Of a stretch of DNA of 64,000 nucleotides, positions 1 through 6,611 are shown piece by piece. Location: positions 9,715 to 73,714 of the forward strand of contig CAMOER010000010.1 of NCBI GenBank assembly GCA_946612455.1. The letters run 5' to 3'. The notes beneath the pieces are model-generated. The model saw only the letters and a list, made by a program, of their open reading frames with translations, was not told the origin of the DNA and ran no database searches. Numbering within the stretch: the stretch's first letter is position 1; each line of letters opens with the position of its first letter. Both the position numbers and the translations under genes were made by a program. Origin of the DNA: UBA3305 sp002373555 (GTDB taxonomy: Bacteria; Bacillota; Clostridia; Lachnospirales; Lachnospiraceae).

Positions 1-12
1 TGCTGTTCTCAT
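1..12 (-). CDS. Start of a gene under TPP control, cut by the window edge (tentative)
   Basis: An ATG at 12-10 on the minus strand opens a frame reading M-R-T-A to the window edge. It is preceded by a purine-rich stretch (GGGGAAAGGGAC), a plausible ribosome binding site six or so bases away. It lies downstream of a TPP riboswitch and its terminator, so it is likely a thiamine biosynthesis or thiamine/HMP transport gene. Only four codons are visible, so neither the product nor this exact start can be confirmed. Confidence 0.35.
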
Positions 13-114
13 TTTGTCCCTTTCCCCGCCGGACCCTTGCCGGCAGTTAGCATTAATTTTGTATAGCGGCAGAAGGTGGTGCCCCCAATCGGCCGCTTAT
101 GTAAGCCGTTCCAT

Positions 115-144
115 AAAAAAACGGGATGCCGTAGAGACATCCCG
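115..144 (-). terminator. Intrinsic terminator of the TPP riboswitch
   Basis: On the minus strand CGGGATG and CATCCCG form a 7-bp stem around a 9-base loop, followed by seven T. It lies about 10 bases downstream of the riboswitch aptamer, as expected for the expression platform of a transcription-terminating TPP switch. Confidence 0.85.
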
Positions 145-154
145 TGAAACGGTT

Positions 155-253
155 CCATCCTGTTTCCCTACGTTGGCATTATCCAAATCAGGTTCCGGGT
201 CGGTGCACTGACAGCACCCTCTCAGCCTGCTTTCACAAGCTCCCCTCTGTACT
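155..253 (-). promoter_or_regulatory. TPP riboswitch (THI element)
   Basis: Read on the minus strand, the segment holds the conserved THI-box blocks in order: GGGGAGC, GGCTGAGAGGGTG, a variable P3 arm, ACCCGGAACCTGATTTGGAT and AATGCCAACGTAGGGAA. These are diagnostic of the thiamine pyrophosphate aptamer. A consensus promoter lies just upstream and a terminator just downstream, so ligand binding should switch transcription off. The controlled gene lies beyond the left edge. Confidence 0.97.
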
Positions 254-259
254 TTGGTT

Positions 260-288
260 ATTATAGTCTTACAAACAGATCGTGTCAA
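260..288 (-). promoter_or_regulatory. Sigma-A promoter of the TPP riboswitch transcript
   Basis: On the minus strand TTGACA (288-283) and TATAAT (265-260) are both perfect and separated by 17 bases. Transcription would start near 253, at the 5' end of the aptamer. The promoter begins about ten bases after the hisIE stop codon, so the thiamine unit is independent of the his operon. Confidence 0.92.
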
Positions 289-298
289 CCGGAATCTG

Positions 299-1252
299 TT
301 ATCCTCTCTCGGCAAGTTCCTTCGCGATCTCCTCCCATGTCACGCCCATTTTCGACATCATGACCATGGTGTGATACAGAAGATCGGATACCTCATAGAC
401 CATTTCCTCTTTCGCGTCATTCTTCGCCGCGATCACGACTTCCGTCGCTTCCTCCCCGATCTTCTTGCAGATCTTATCCGTCCCCTTGTCGAACAGATAA
501 TTCGTATAAGAGCCTTCCTTCGGATGCAGCTTCCGGTCTTCGATCACCGCATACACTTCGTTCAGGACATCGGAAATGCCGCGTTCGCGGAATTCATCCG
601 GCACGATGTCTCTGTAAAAACAAGTGTAGTTCCCGGTATGACAGGCCGGGCCGGCCGGCAGCACCTGTGCCAGCAGCGTATCGTTATCGCAGTCGATCTG
701 CAGGGATCGCAGATACTGATAATTGCCGGATGTTTCCCCCTTCACCCAGAGTTCACTGCGGCTCCTCGACCAGTAAGTCATGATGCCGGTGCTGATCGTG
801 GCATCAAAAGCCTCTTCATTCTGGTAGGCGACCATCAGGACAGCTTTCGTACCTGCATCCTGAACGACGACCGGGATCAGACCACTTTCATTCGTTTTCA
901 GATCCGCCCAGGAAAAGGCCGGCTTCGGCGCTTCGTAATCCTCGGCATGGCGAAGAAGTCTTTCCGCACCGAAACGGGCAGCTGCCTCCGCATATAATTC
1001 CTCCGGCACATTTTCCATGACAACGTATGTTGCGCCAGCGTAAAAATACTTTTTCACATCCTCCAACCGCTTAATCATTCCTTTCACAAGAATAACCGAA
1101 GGTACGGAAGCCTTCAGCATTTTAAGCGCGGTGATGGAACGCTCGCGCGCAGCATCCTCCTCCGCCGGATCGACTGCAAGGATCACACGGGCTGTTTTTT
1201 CACCAAGATCATCCGGCAGTACCGGAAGACAAACTTCTTTATATCCAGTCAT
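299..1252 (-). CDS. hisI: HisIE: phosphoribosyl-AMP cyclohydrolase / phosphoribosyl-ATP pyrophosphatase with extra N-terminal domain
   Basis: The protein performs the second and third steps of histidine biosynthesis in the cytoplasm. Residues about 115-225 are the HisI cyclohydrolase domain, with YWSRSRSELWVKGETSGN and the metal/substrate motif DCDND plus the Cys pair in GPACHTGNYTC. Residues about 230-317 are the HisE pyrophosphatase, with a helical KIGEEATEVVIAA motif and EVSDLLYH. At 317 residues it is about 100 longer than a usual HisIE. The extra N-terminus (residues 1-110) contains KRLEDVKKYFYAGATYVVM, which resembles the end strands of HisA/HisF TIM barrels. The start ATG follows TTGAGGAATAATAGTT. 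It is the last gene of hisZ-hisG-hisIE and is separated from hisG by two hairpin repeats. Confidence 0.95.
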   Translation of the reverse strand: MTGYKEVCLPVLPDDLGEKTARVILAVDPAEEDAARERSITALKMLKASVPSVILVKGMIKRLEDVKKYFYAGATYVVMENVPEELYAEAAARFGAERLLRHAEDYEAPKPAFSWADLKTNESGLIPVVVQDAGTKAVLMVAYQNEEAFDATISTGIMTYWSRSRSELWVKGETSGNYQYLRSLQIDCDNDTLLAQVLPAGPACHTGNYTCFYRDIVPDEFRERGISDVLNEVYAVIEDRKLHPKEGSYTNYLFDKGTDKICKKIGEEATEVVIAAKNDAKEEMVYEVSDLLYHTMVMMSKMGVTWEEIAKELAERG

Positions 1253-1296
1253 AACTATTATTCCTCAATCCTATCTTCTTCCGAAATCAGCTGACA

Positions 1297-1375
1297 GCTT
1301 CAGCCAAAAAGCTCTGCCGGGAACTGTTCACCCCGTGCCCTGTTTCCGGCAGAGCTTTTTGGCTGGAGCGTCACT
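1297..1375 (-). repeat. Hairpin repeat copy A (conserved loop, variable arms)
   Basis: Arms 1297-1324 and 1342-1369 pair along 28 bp (the inner GGGAAC/GTTTCC has one G-T pair, the outer end another) around the 17-base loop TGTTCACCCCGTGCCCT (1325-1341). The right side ends with GTCACT. Its outer left arm GCTTCAGCCAAA is also perfectly complementary to the right arm of the half copy that follows. It lies between hisG and hisIE. The strand is given as that of the flanking genes. Confidence 0.9.
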
Positions 1376-1388
1376 TTTCTCCACTCTC

Positions 1389-1439
1389 TGTTCACCCCGT
1401 GCCCTGTTTCCGGCAGGATTATTTGGCTGAAGCGTCACT
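1389..1439 (-). repeat. Hairpin repeat copy B (half copy, left arm missing)
   Basis: This copy starts exactly at the conserved loop (1389-1405), continues through the right inner stem GTTTCCGGCAG and a right outer arm ending TTTGGCTGAAGC (1422-1433), then GTCACT. No left arm of its own precedes it. The end of its right arm matches the outer left arm of copy A instead, suggesting a partial tandem duplication. Confidence 0.85.
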
Positions 1440-1452
1440 ATTTCTATCCTCC

Positions 1453-2082
1453 CTACAGCACCGCTTTGATCTTCCTGATCAACGGCTTGATCTCCCGCTC
1501 CTTCATCTTCATCGACACCTGGTTCACCACCATGCGCGCCGAAAGCGGGATGACCGTCTCCAGCACATCCAGTCCGTTCTCATGCAGTGTGCTTCCGGTC
1601 TCCACAATATCGACGATCACATCCGCCAGGCCGACAAGCGGCGCCAGTTCCACCGAACCGTTCAGCTTGATGATCTCGACGGTCTGGAATTTCCTGTTGT
1701 GGAAATAATCCTTCGCGATCACCGGGTATTTCGTCGCCACGCGGATCTGCTGGTTGTTTGCAAGCTTTCCCGCATCCTCCGGTCTGCCGCAGACGCACAT
1801 CCGGCATTTTCCGAAGCCAAGATCCAGGACTTCGTAAAGATCCCGGTTCTCTTCCAGCAGTGTATCTCTCCCGACAACACCGATATCCGCTGCGCCGTAC
1901 TCAACATACGTCGGCACATCCGACGGTTTGGAAAGGAATACATTGATGCCGGCTTCTTCGTTCGTAAAGATCAGTTTCCTTGTATCCTTATCTGTAAGCT
2001 CGGGGATCATGATTCCGCAGCGGGAGAGCAGCGCATTCGTCTCCCGTGCCAGTCTTCCCTTCGCGAGCGCTATTGTTATCAT
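1453..2082 (-). CDS. hisG: ATP phosphoribosyltransferase catalytic subunit, short form
   Basis: HisG joins ATP and PRPP in the first, committed step of histidine biosynthesis. The 209-residue length marks the short form that needs HisZ for activity and feedback control, and hisZ is directly upstream. The N-terminus MITIALAKGRLARET and the PRPP-binding DIVETGSTLHENGL near residue 160 are characteristic. The ATG follows a good ribosome binding site (GGAGGAATCGGAAA). The gap to hisZ is 26 bases. Confidence 0.97.
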   Translation of the reverse strand: MITIALAKGRLARETNALLSRCGIMIPELTDKDTRKLIFTNEEAGINVFLSKPSDVPTYVEYGAADIGVVGRDTLLEENRDLYEVLDLGFGKCRMCVCGRPEDAGKLANNQQIRVATKYPVIAKDYFHNRKFQTVEIIKLNGSVELAPLVGLADVIVDIVETGSTLHENGLDVLETVIPLSARMVVNQVSMKMKEREIKPLIRKIKAVL

Positions 2083-2108
2083 TTTCCGATTCCTCCGGTA
2101 TTCATGGC

Positions 2109-3320
2109 TCAGACTTTTTCATGGATGATCTCATCGGTGCCTGCATGCAGGACATAGATCTGGTGCACATTTCTGAGCGCGGCTTCATCGTGTTTGCTGT
2201 AATCAATGCTGACCGCTCTCTGCAGCAGAACATTGTTTCCGGCATTTCTGAGCTGCTTTGCAAGCAGGATCGCTTCTTCCGAGCGTTCATCATCGAAGAC
2301 GATCATCCTGGCCGAATTGCCGCTCAAAATATAAGTATCGGAAGCCGCCACCGCCTGCATCAGAACGTCCACAGACATACCGAAGCCGACGGCCGGGACA
2401 GATCTGCCGAACTGTGCGAGCAGTCCGTCATATCTTCCGCCGCTGGCGACAGGCTCACCGGCGCCGTCCGCGTAGGCCCTGAAGATCATGCCGGTATAAT
2501 AATCCATGCGGCCGATCATGCCCATATCCAGCCGGATCCTGTCCGTGATGCCGAAGCACTCTGCCGCACGCAGGATATCCTGCAGTCTCCCGATCGCCGC
2601 GTGGGTATCTTCATTGACATCATATTTACCGGCGCACGAGAGCACCTCTGCGGGATCGCCGTAAAGCTCTGCCAGTTCGGCAAGCCCTTCCGCGATCTTT
2701 TCATCGATACCATATTCCGCAAGCACTTCCGTCAGGCGGTAAAAATTCTTCTTTGAGAGCAGCCGTTTGATCTTTGCTTTCTGCTCTTCCGAGAGATCCA
2801 CCTCCGAGAGCAGCCCCCGGAAGAACCGGACGTCGCCGACATCGATGATATAGTCATGAACGCCGGCTTTTTCGAACAAGGCGGCCGCCATATCCAGCAT
2901 TTCCGCATCGGAATAACAGCTGTCATCGCCGGAAAGCTCCGCGCCGGCCTGCATTTCTTCTCTGAGTTTCCCCCTGTGTCCGGTGGAATTCACATAGGTA
3001 TTGCCCATGTAGGAAAGCCTGACAGGGACCGGCGAATCATTGAAGTACTTCGCCGCGCAGCGTGCCATAGCCGGCGTAAAGTCCGGGCGCAGGACCAGCG
3101 TCTCACCGTCATTGTCGTAGAATTTGAACATATTTCTGGATGAAACGGAGCCCCGCTCGGCATTGAATATATCAAAATACTCGAAAACGGGCGTCACCAC
3201 TTCGGTGTAGCCGCGGCTCTCGAATACCTTTCGCAGTCTGTCACAGATCATGGCTCTGTCGGAGAGTTCCTGCCCGTGATAATCCCTTACGCCGTCCGGC
3301 GTATGCAGTAAAGATAACAT
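2109..3320 (-). CDS. hisZ: ATP phosphoribosyltransferase regulatory subunit HisZ
   Basis: HisZ is a paralogue of histidyl-tRNA synthetase that forms a hetero-octamer with short HisG and carries the histidine feedback site. The 403 residues show the class II synthetase core: LHTPDGVRDYHG at the N-terminus, RPDFTPAMAR in motif 2, and ASGGRYDGL near residue 295. The context, directly before a short hisG and opening the operon, separates HisZ from HisS, as does the poor match of the C-terminal part to a histidyl anticodon-binding domain. The ATG follows TTTGGAGGAACC. Confidence 0.93.
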   Translation of the reverse strand: MLSLLHTPDGVRDYHGQELSDRAMICDRLRKVFESRGYTEVVTPVFEYFDIFNAERGSVSSRNMFKFYDNDGETLVLRPDFTPAMARCAAKYFNDSPVPVRLSYMGNTYVNSTGHRGKLREEMQAGAELSGDDSCYSDAEMLDMAAALFEKAGVHDYIIDVGDVRFFRGLLSEVDLSEEQKAKIKRLLSKKNFYRLTEVLAEYGIDEKIAEGLAELAELYGDPAEVLSCAGKYDVNEDTHAAIGRLQDILRAAECFGITDRIRLDMGMIGRMDYYTGMIFRAYADGAGEPVASGGRYDGLLAQFGRSVPAVGFGMSVDVLMQAVAASDTYILSGNSARMIVFDDERSEEAILLAKQLRNAGNNVLLQRAVSIDYSKHDEAALRNVHQIYVLHAGTDEIIHEKV

Positions 3321-3340
3321 GGTTCCTCCAAATGGTACTT

Positions 3341-3358
3341 TAGCATGGTAACGTGCTA
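3341..3358 (-). promoter_or_regulatory. Palindromic site in the his operon leader
   Basis: TAGCATGGTAACGTGCTA is a 5-bp inverted repeat (TAGCA/TGCTA), 7 bp with one G-T pair, located some 20-40 bases downstream of the predicted his transcription start and 20 bases before hisZ. It could be a repressor operator or a small leader hairpin. No regulator is identifiable nearby. Confidence 0.4.
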
Positions 3359-3382
3359 ATACGATAAAGTGCGTTGCCTATG

Positions 3383-3410
3383 AGTATAGCAGATGTCCGG
3401 CGATTGTCAA
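3383..3410 (-). promoter_or_regulatory. Promoter of the hisZ-hisG-hisIE operon
   Basis: On the minus strand TTGACA (3410-3405) is followed after 16 bases by TATACT (3388-3383). It starts within a few bases of the recU stop codon, so the his operon has its own promoter despite lying directly after recU. The leader is about 55 bases long and shows no T-box. Confidence 0.85.
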
Positions 3411-3413
3411 GTC

Positions 3414-3947
3414 TCATTCCCTGCTTTCGAGATCCTTTGCGATCTGCGGCAGGAAATGCAGCGCCAGTCCGCCCTGCCCGTCGATCTCATAACTTTTGTC
3501 GATCTCGTTGTATGTAAAGCTCTTGCGGCCGCCTTCCTCCCTGCGTCTGATGAACCTGTCGATGTCCTTAAACGGGATATAGAAGGCTTCATCCTTGTGT
3601 GTCATCAGAAGGATGATGAAGGAAATGCCGCCCTGCTCTTCGAATTCCTTCATGAACTTATACTGATGCTCATGGATATTATGGAGCGGAATGGTATCAA
3701 CTGCGCATTCCTTCGCATCAAAGCAGACCGGCACGCCCTGGACCAGGCCGATGTAATCGACGGTACTCTTCTGGTCAAAATAGGCAAGCGTTATCTGCCG
3801 GTTCTCCTTATCCATGTTGATCGGTTTGATGGGGGTGGGGATCTTCTGAATGAGCGCCAGATGTTTCTCCCGGTACATTTCGATCGAGGCATTGATCATG
3901 GTCTCGAGCGTGGAGCCCCGCAGGCCCCGGGTATTCCATGTCGACAT
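3414..3947 (-). CDS. recU: Holliday junction resolvase RecU
   Basis: RecU is the Firmicute resolvase that nicks four-way junctions symmetrically during recombination repair and chromosome segregation. The 177 residues begin STWNTRGLRGSTLE and carry the nuclease core TLAYFDQKSTVDYIG and VPVCFDAKEC, whose Asp, Glu and Lys residues form the metal site. Length and motifs fit the family throughout. It is the last gene of the run that starts upstream with the rRNA methyltransferase, separated from the pseudouridine synthase gene by about 200 bases holding hairpin repeats. Confidence 0.95.
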   Translation of the reverse strand: MSTWNTRGLRGSTLETMINASIEMYREKHLALIQKIPTPIKPINMDKENRQITLAYFDQKSTVDYIGLVQGVPVCFDAKECAVDTIPLHNIHEHQYKFMKEFEEQGGISFIILLMTHKDEAFYIPFKDIDRFIRRREEGGRKSFTYNEIDKSYEIDGQGGLALHFLPQIAKDLESRE

Positions 3948-3976
3948 AGGGAACTACCTTCTTCCGTTTCAGTAAA

Positions 3977-4023
3977 GCCGCAGTTGTTGCGGCGAAGATC
4001 CTTCGCAGGCGCAGGATGACAGG
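3977..4023 (-). repeat. Short hairpin and dispersed-type palindrome upstream of recU
   Basis: GCCGCA/TGCGGC at 3977-3993 forms a small hairpin. Next to it, 3996-4023 reads on the minus strand as CCTGTCATCCTGCG followed by CCTGCGAAGGATCT, an imperfect palindrome. It resembles the GTCATCCTGAGCG...CGAAGGATCT type of sequence that I recall as dispersed in many bacterial genomes. The assignment is from memory and is not proven. Confidence 0.45.
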
Positions 4024-4057
4024 CGCTGCCTCTCTGTATTTCATTCGTCAGAGCACA

Positions 4058-4135
4058 GCGCAGGCAGAAAGAACCTGCCGGGAACTGTTCACCCCGTGCC
4101 CTGTTTCCGGCAGGTTCTTTCTGCCTGCGCGTCAC
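4058..4135 (-). repeat. Hairpin repeat copy C
   Basis: Arms 4058-4085 and 4103-4130 pair over 28 bp with a single G-T pair, around the invariant 17-base loop (4086-4102). They are followed by the conserved GTCACT. The outer arm GCGCAGGCAGAAAGAACC is unrelated to the outer arms of copies A and E but perfectly complementary within this copy. It lies between the pseudouridine synthase gene and recU. Confidence 0.92.
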
Positions 4136-4144
4136 TTCCGGCAA

Positions 4145-5218
4145 TTACAATAATTCTGCCGTCTTCAGAAGAGCGGTCACGACTCGCCCGCAGTCGCCGC
4201 CGCGCCTTTTCCAGGCTTCCGAAGGCGGTGCGGTGATCGTTCTGCCGCGCAGATCCTCCGGTACATCCTCCGCATCCGGGAATGTGATCCGCCAGGAATG
4301 CAGCATCAGGCTGTACTTCGGCAGTTCCGGTGCGAACTGCCTGTTGAACGCTTCCTTCCCGTACTTCCGATCTCCGAGCACCGGATGGCCCATCGCCGCC
4401 AGATGCGCTCTGATCTGATGGCTCTTGCCCGTGACCAGATGCACTTTCAGAAGCGTGATGCCGTCCTGATATGCCAACGGCGTAATGCCGGTCCGGATCA
4501 TATCCCCCGGCGGCTCCGCCTTTACGGAAACGATATTTCCCGAATGATCCTTGCTCAGCCAGGCTCTGTACATTCCTGCTTTTTCCACCTTTCCGGCGAC
4601 CGGACAGAGATATTCCTTCACAAGCCTCCGGTCGGAAAGAAGCGCGGAAAGCATCGCAAGGCCGGCGGCCGTCTTTCCGGCACCGATCACGCCGGACGTA
4701 TTCCGGTCCAGCCTGTGGCAGACGGAAGGTCTGACCAGCCGCAGATCAGATTTTGTGATCTGCCCGCTTCTGATCAGATAATCGATCAGGCATTCATTGA
4801 CGGAAATATCCTCCGGCGCGGATTTCTGGGAAAGCAGTCCCGCCGGCTTCAGGAAAAAGATCACGTCTTTGTTTTCATACAGCACCTTCAGCGCCGGCAG
4901 CGGTCTTCGATCTCCTGCGCCGGCAGCAGCCGGTACCGCCGCCCGCACACCGGCAGTATCCTTCTCCTGCCGTTCCGCTGGTACCGGTTCCGCCTGCCGG
5001 AATCCGAATTTTTCAAGTGTATCATCCGCAAGAAAAAGCTTCACCGAATCCCCGGCGGCGATCTTGTCCGTACCGTCGGACTTCGCGCCGTTCAGGGTGA
5101 TATTCTTCTTCCGCAGCATCTTAAAAATGAAACCGGAGGGCGCTTCCGGAAGAATGCGCTTCAGATAATTGCTGAAGCGCATGCCTGCCTCGCGCTCTCC
5201 TATTTTGATCTCACGCAT
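4145..5218 (-). CDS. RluA-family pseudouridine synthase
   Basis: The enzyme isomerises specific uridines in 23S rRNA or tRNA. Residues about 12-65 form an S4-like RNA-binding domain. A linker of low complexity (residues 75-108) follows, then the catalytic domain with HRLDRNTSG at 168-176, where Asp171 is the expected nucleophile. Further motifs are KEYLCPVAG and LVTGKSHQIRAHLA. The 357 residues fit RluC/RluD-type members of Firmicutes. The exact target uridine cannot be read from the sequence. The gene follows the small membrane protein gene by 24 bases, probably in one operon. Confidence 0.9.
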   Translation of the reverse strand: MREIKIGEREAGMRFSNYLKRILPEAPSGFIFKMLRKKNITLNGAKSDGTDKIAAGDSVKLFLADDTLEKFGFRQAEPVPAERQEKDTAGVRAAVPAAAGAGDRRPLPALKVLYENKDVIFFLKPAGLLSQKSAPEDISVNECLIDYLIRSGQITKSDLRLVRPSVCHRLDRNTSGVIGAGKTAAGLAMLSALLSDRRLVKEYLCPVAGKVEKAGMYRAWLSKDHSGNIVSVKAEPPGDMIRTGITPLAYQDGITLLKVHLVTGKSHQIRAHLAAMGHPVLGDRKYGKEAFNRQFAPELPKYSLMLHSWRITFPDAEDVPEDLRGRTITAPPSEAWKRRGGDCGRVVTALLKTAELL

Positions 5219-5242
5219 ATTCCATCACCAATCTGCATCCGC

Positions 5243-5803
5243 TTACATGATCACGGATTTTACCGCTTCCTTCGCGAGGCCGATCTTTCTGGCATCGGCA
5301 TCTTCGATCACGGCAGGCACATCCGCAAGCCTCGTCTGAAATTCGTCAAAATTCCGGAATACCTTGATCCGCATCGGGATCCCGCGGGACTTCAGCGTGT
5401 CATTGACCGTGATCTCCACGCGGTCGCGGCTCTCCTTCTCACTTCCCTGGTAACCGACGATCCCATTCTTGTAGATCACGGCAAAATCCAGTCCGGCACG
5501 GCGGCCTTTTTCGTCCACGACGATCATATCCGACATGAGCATGCCGGCGTCATCATATGCTTTGACAGCCGCATACAGTTCTTCGGACGGCGTATGATAC
5601 TTCATCATGGCCGCATAGGAAGCCAGAAAATTCGCCATGGGCAGAACGCAGAGCATGGAAGGAATCATAAAGAGATTAAATCTCGTCCTCCAGATCACGA
5701 AACCGATCGTTGCGAGCAGCGCGACGGCGGCCGCGCAGGCCAGCGTCATCTTAAAGAGAAAGCTCTGTCTGTGTTTGATGTATCCGTATGTTCCGCGTTC
5801 CAT
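5243..5803 (-). CDS. Unrecognised two-helix membrane protein
   Basis: I do not recognise this protein. The ATG at 5803 is chosen because GGAGGAATTT stands directly before it; a longer frame to 5872 would translate the ribosome binding site and part of a hairpin repeat. The protein has 186 residues. Two hydrophobic segments around residues 15-40 and 45-65 are followed by a soluble domain of about 115 residues that includes MIVVDEKGRRAGLDFAVIYK and VRVEITVND-like strands. It sits between the metallo-hydrolase and the pseudouridine synthase in a minus-strand run, so it is likely co-expressed with them. Confidence 0.7.
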   Translation of the reverse strand: MERGTYGYIKHRQSFLFKMTLACAAAVALLATIGFVIWRTRFNLFMIPSMLCVLPMANFLASYAAMMKYHTPSEELYAAVKAYDDAGMLMSDMIVVDEKGRRAGLDFAVIYKNGIVGYQGSEKESRDRVEITVNDTLKSRGIPMRIKVFRNFDEFQTRLADVPAVIEDADARKIGLAKEAVKSVIM

Positions 5804-5838
5804 AAATTCCTCCGGGTAGTAAATGGATAAGCCTGACA

Positions 5839-5914
5839 GCCCCGACAGAAAAACCTGCCGGGAACTGTTCACCCCGTGCCCTGTTTCCGGCAGGTTTTTC
5901 TGTCGGGGCGTCCC
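5839..5914 (-). repeat. Hairpin repeat copy D
   Basis: Arms 5839-5865 and 5883-5909 pair over 27 bp around the invariant loop (5866-5882). The outer arm GCCCCGACAGAAAAACC differs from the other copies. The tail reads GTCCCT instead of GTCACT. The copy lies between the metallo-hydrolase and the membrane protein gene and ends close to the ribosome binding site of the latter. Confidence 0.92.
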
Positions 5915-5934
5915 TTATTCTTTCCGCCTGATCT

Positions 5935-6555
5935 TTATCCGAGATACTTTAATATCGCTGTCTGAGCCGGCGTATCCTTTGTCAGTTCAAATTCATTCGT
6001 GTCATATTTTACGATGTTGCCCTGCACCAGATCCAGATAGGCATCCAGCGTTCCGATCACCGGATAGCCCAGCTCGCCGTTCCTGTAATGCATCGGCACC
6101 ACGACCTTCGGATCCAGCTTCTGCATCAGCGCGTAGATCCCGTCCGGCTCCATCGTAAAATAGCCGCCGACCGGCACCAGCGCAAGATCCAGCTTTCCGA
6201 TCTTTTCGATCTGCGCATCCGTGAGCGGGCAGCCGATATCGCCGAAATGGGCGAAACGGAATTCCCCGTCATCCAGAATATAGATCGTATTCATGCCGCG
6301 CTTGCTGCCGCCGGCATCATCATGAGGACACTCGACCGTCGTGATGACGAAGGGATCTTCCGCACCGGATTTTTCGATCTTCACGCCGTCCCGGAATGCA
6401 TGATCCCTGTGCTCATGACTGCAGAGCACCGCATCGGCAGTAACACGCACTTTTCCGTATCCGGGCACCGCATCATCGCCGAACGGATCGAATGCGACCT
6501 TAAAACCTTTGTCCTCAACCACAAAGCAGGAATGTCCCTTCCAGGTAAACTTCAT
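5935..6555 (-). CDS. Metal-dependent hydrolase, UPF0173/metallo-beta-lactamase fold
   Basis: This is a cytoplasmic member of the metallo-beta-lactamase superfamily related to the UPF0173 proteins; the substrate is unknown. The ATG at 6555 follows AAGGAGGATACGGAG and gives MKFTWKGHSCFVVED, the usual start of the family; a longer frame would overlap the upstream methyltransferase gene. The metal motif is CSHEHRDHAF (HxHxDH) near residue 50, with FGDIGCP and VPMHYRN downstream. The 206 residues are about the normal length. Confidence 0.88.
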   Translation of the reverse strand: MKFTWKGHSCFVVEDKGFKVAFDPFGDDAVPGYGKVRVTADAVLCSHEHRDHAFRDGVKIEKSGAEDPFVITTVECPHDDAGGSKRGMNTIYILDDGEFRFAHFGDIGCPLTDAQIEKIGKLDLALVPVGGYFTMEPDGIYALMQKLDPKVVVPMHYRNGELGYPVIGTLDAYLDLVQGNIVKYDTNEFELTKDTPAQTAILKYLG

Positions 6556-6611
6556 CTCCGTATCCTCCTTCTCCTGATCCTTCAGTCTTTCTTCGCTTCC
6601 CCGGGCTGCGG

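Noticed and set aside
3896..4144. Minus-strand frame overlapping the recU start and repeat copy C
   Set aside because: It is translated repeat sequence and overlaps recU in another frame; no binding site.
4298..5830. A 510-codon plus-strand open frame antisense to the pseudouridine synthase and membrane protein genes
   Set aside because: The minus-strand genes have family motifs and ribosome binding sites. The antisense translation is rich in Arg/His with no known domain, as expected from codon bias in GC-rich genes.
1297..5914. Interpreting the hairpin repeats as rho-independent terminators
   Set aside because: None is followed by a T-run on either strand, they lie inside a continuous set of co-directional genes, and the loop is conserved in sequence, which terminators do not need.
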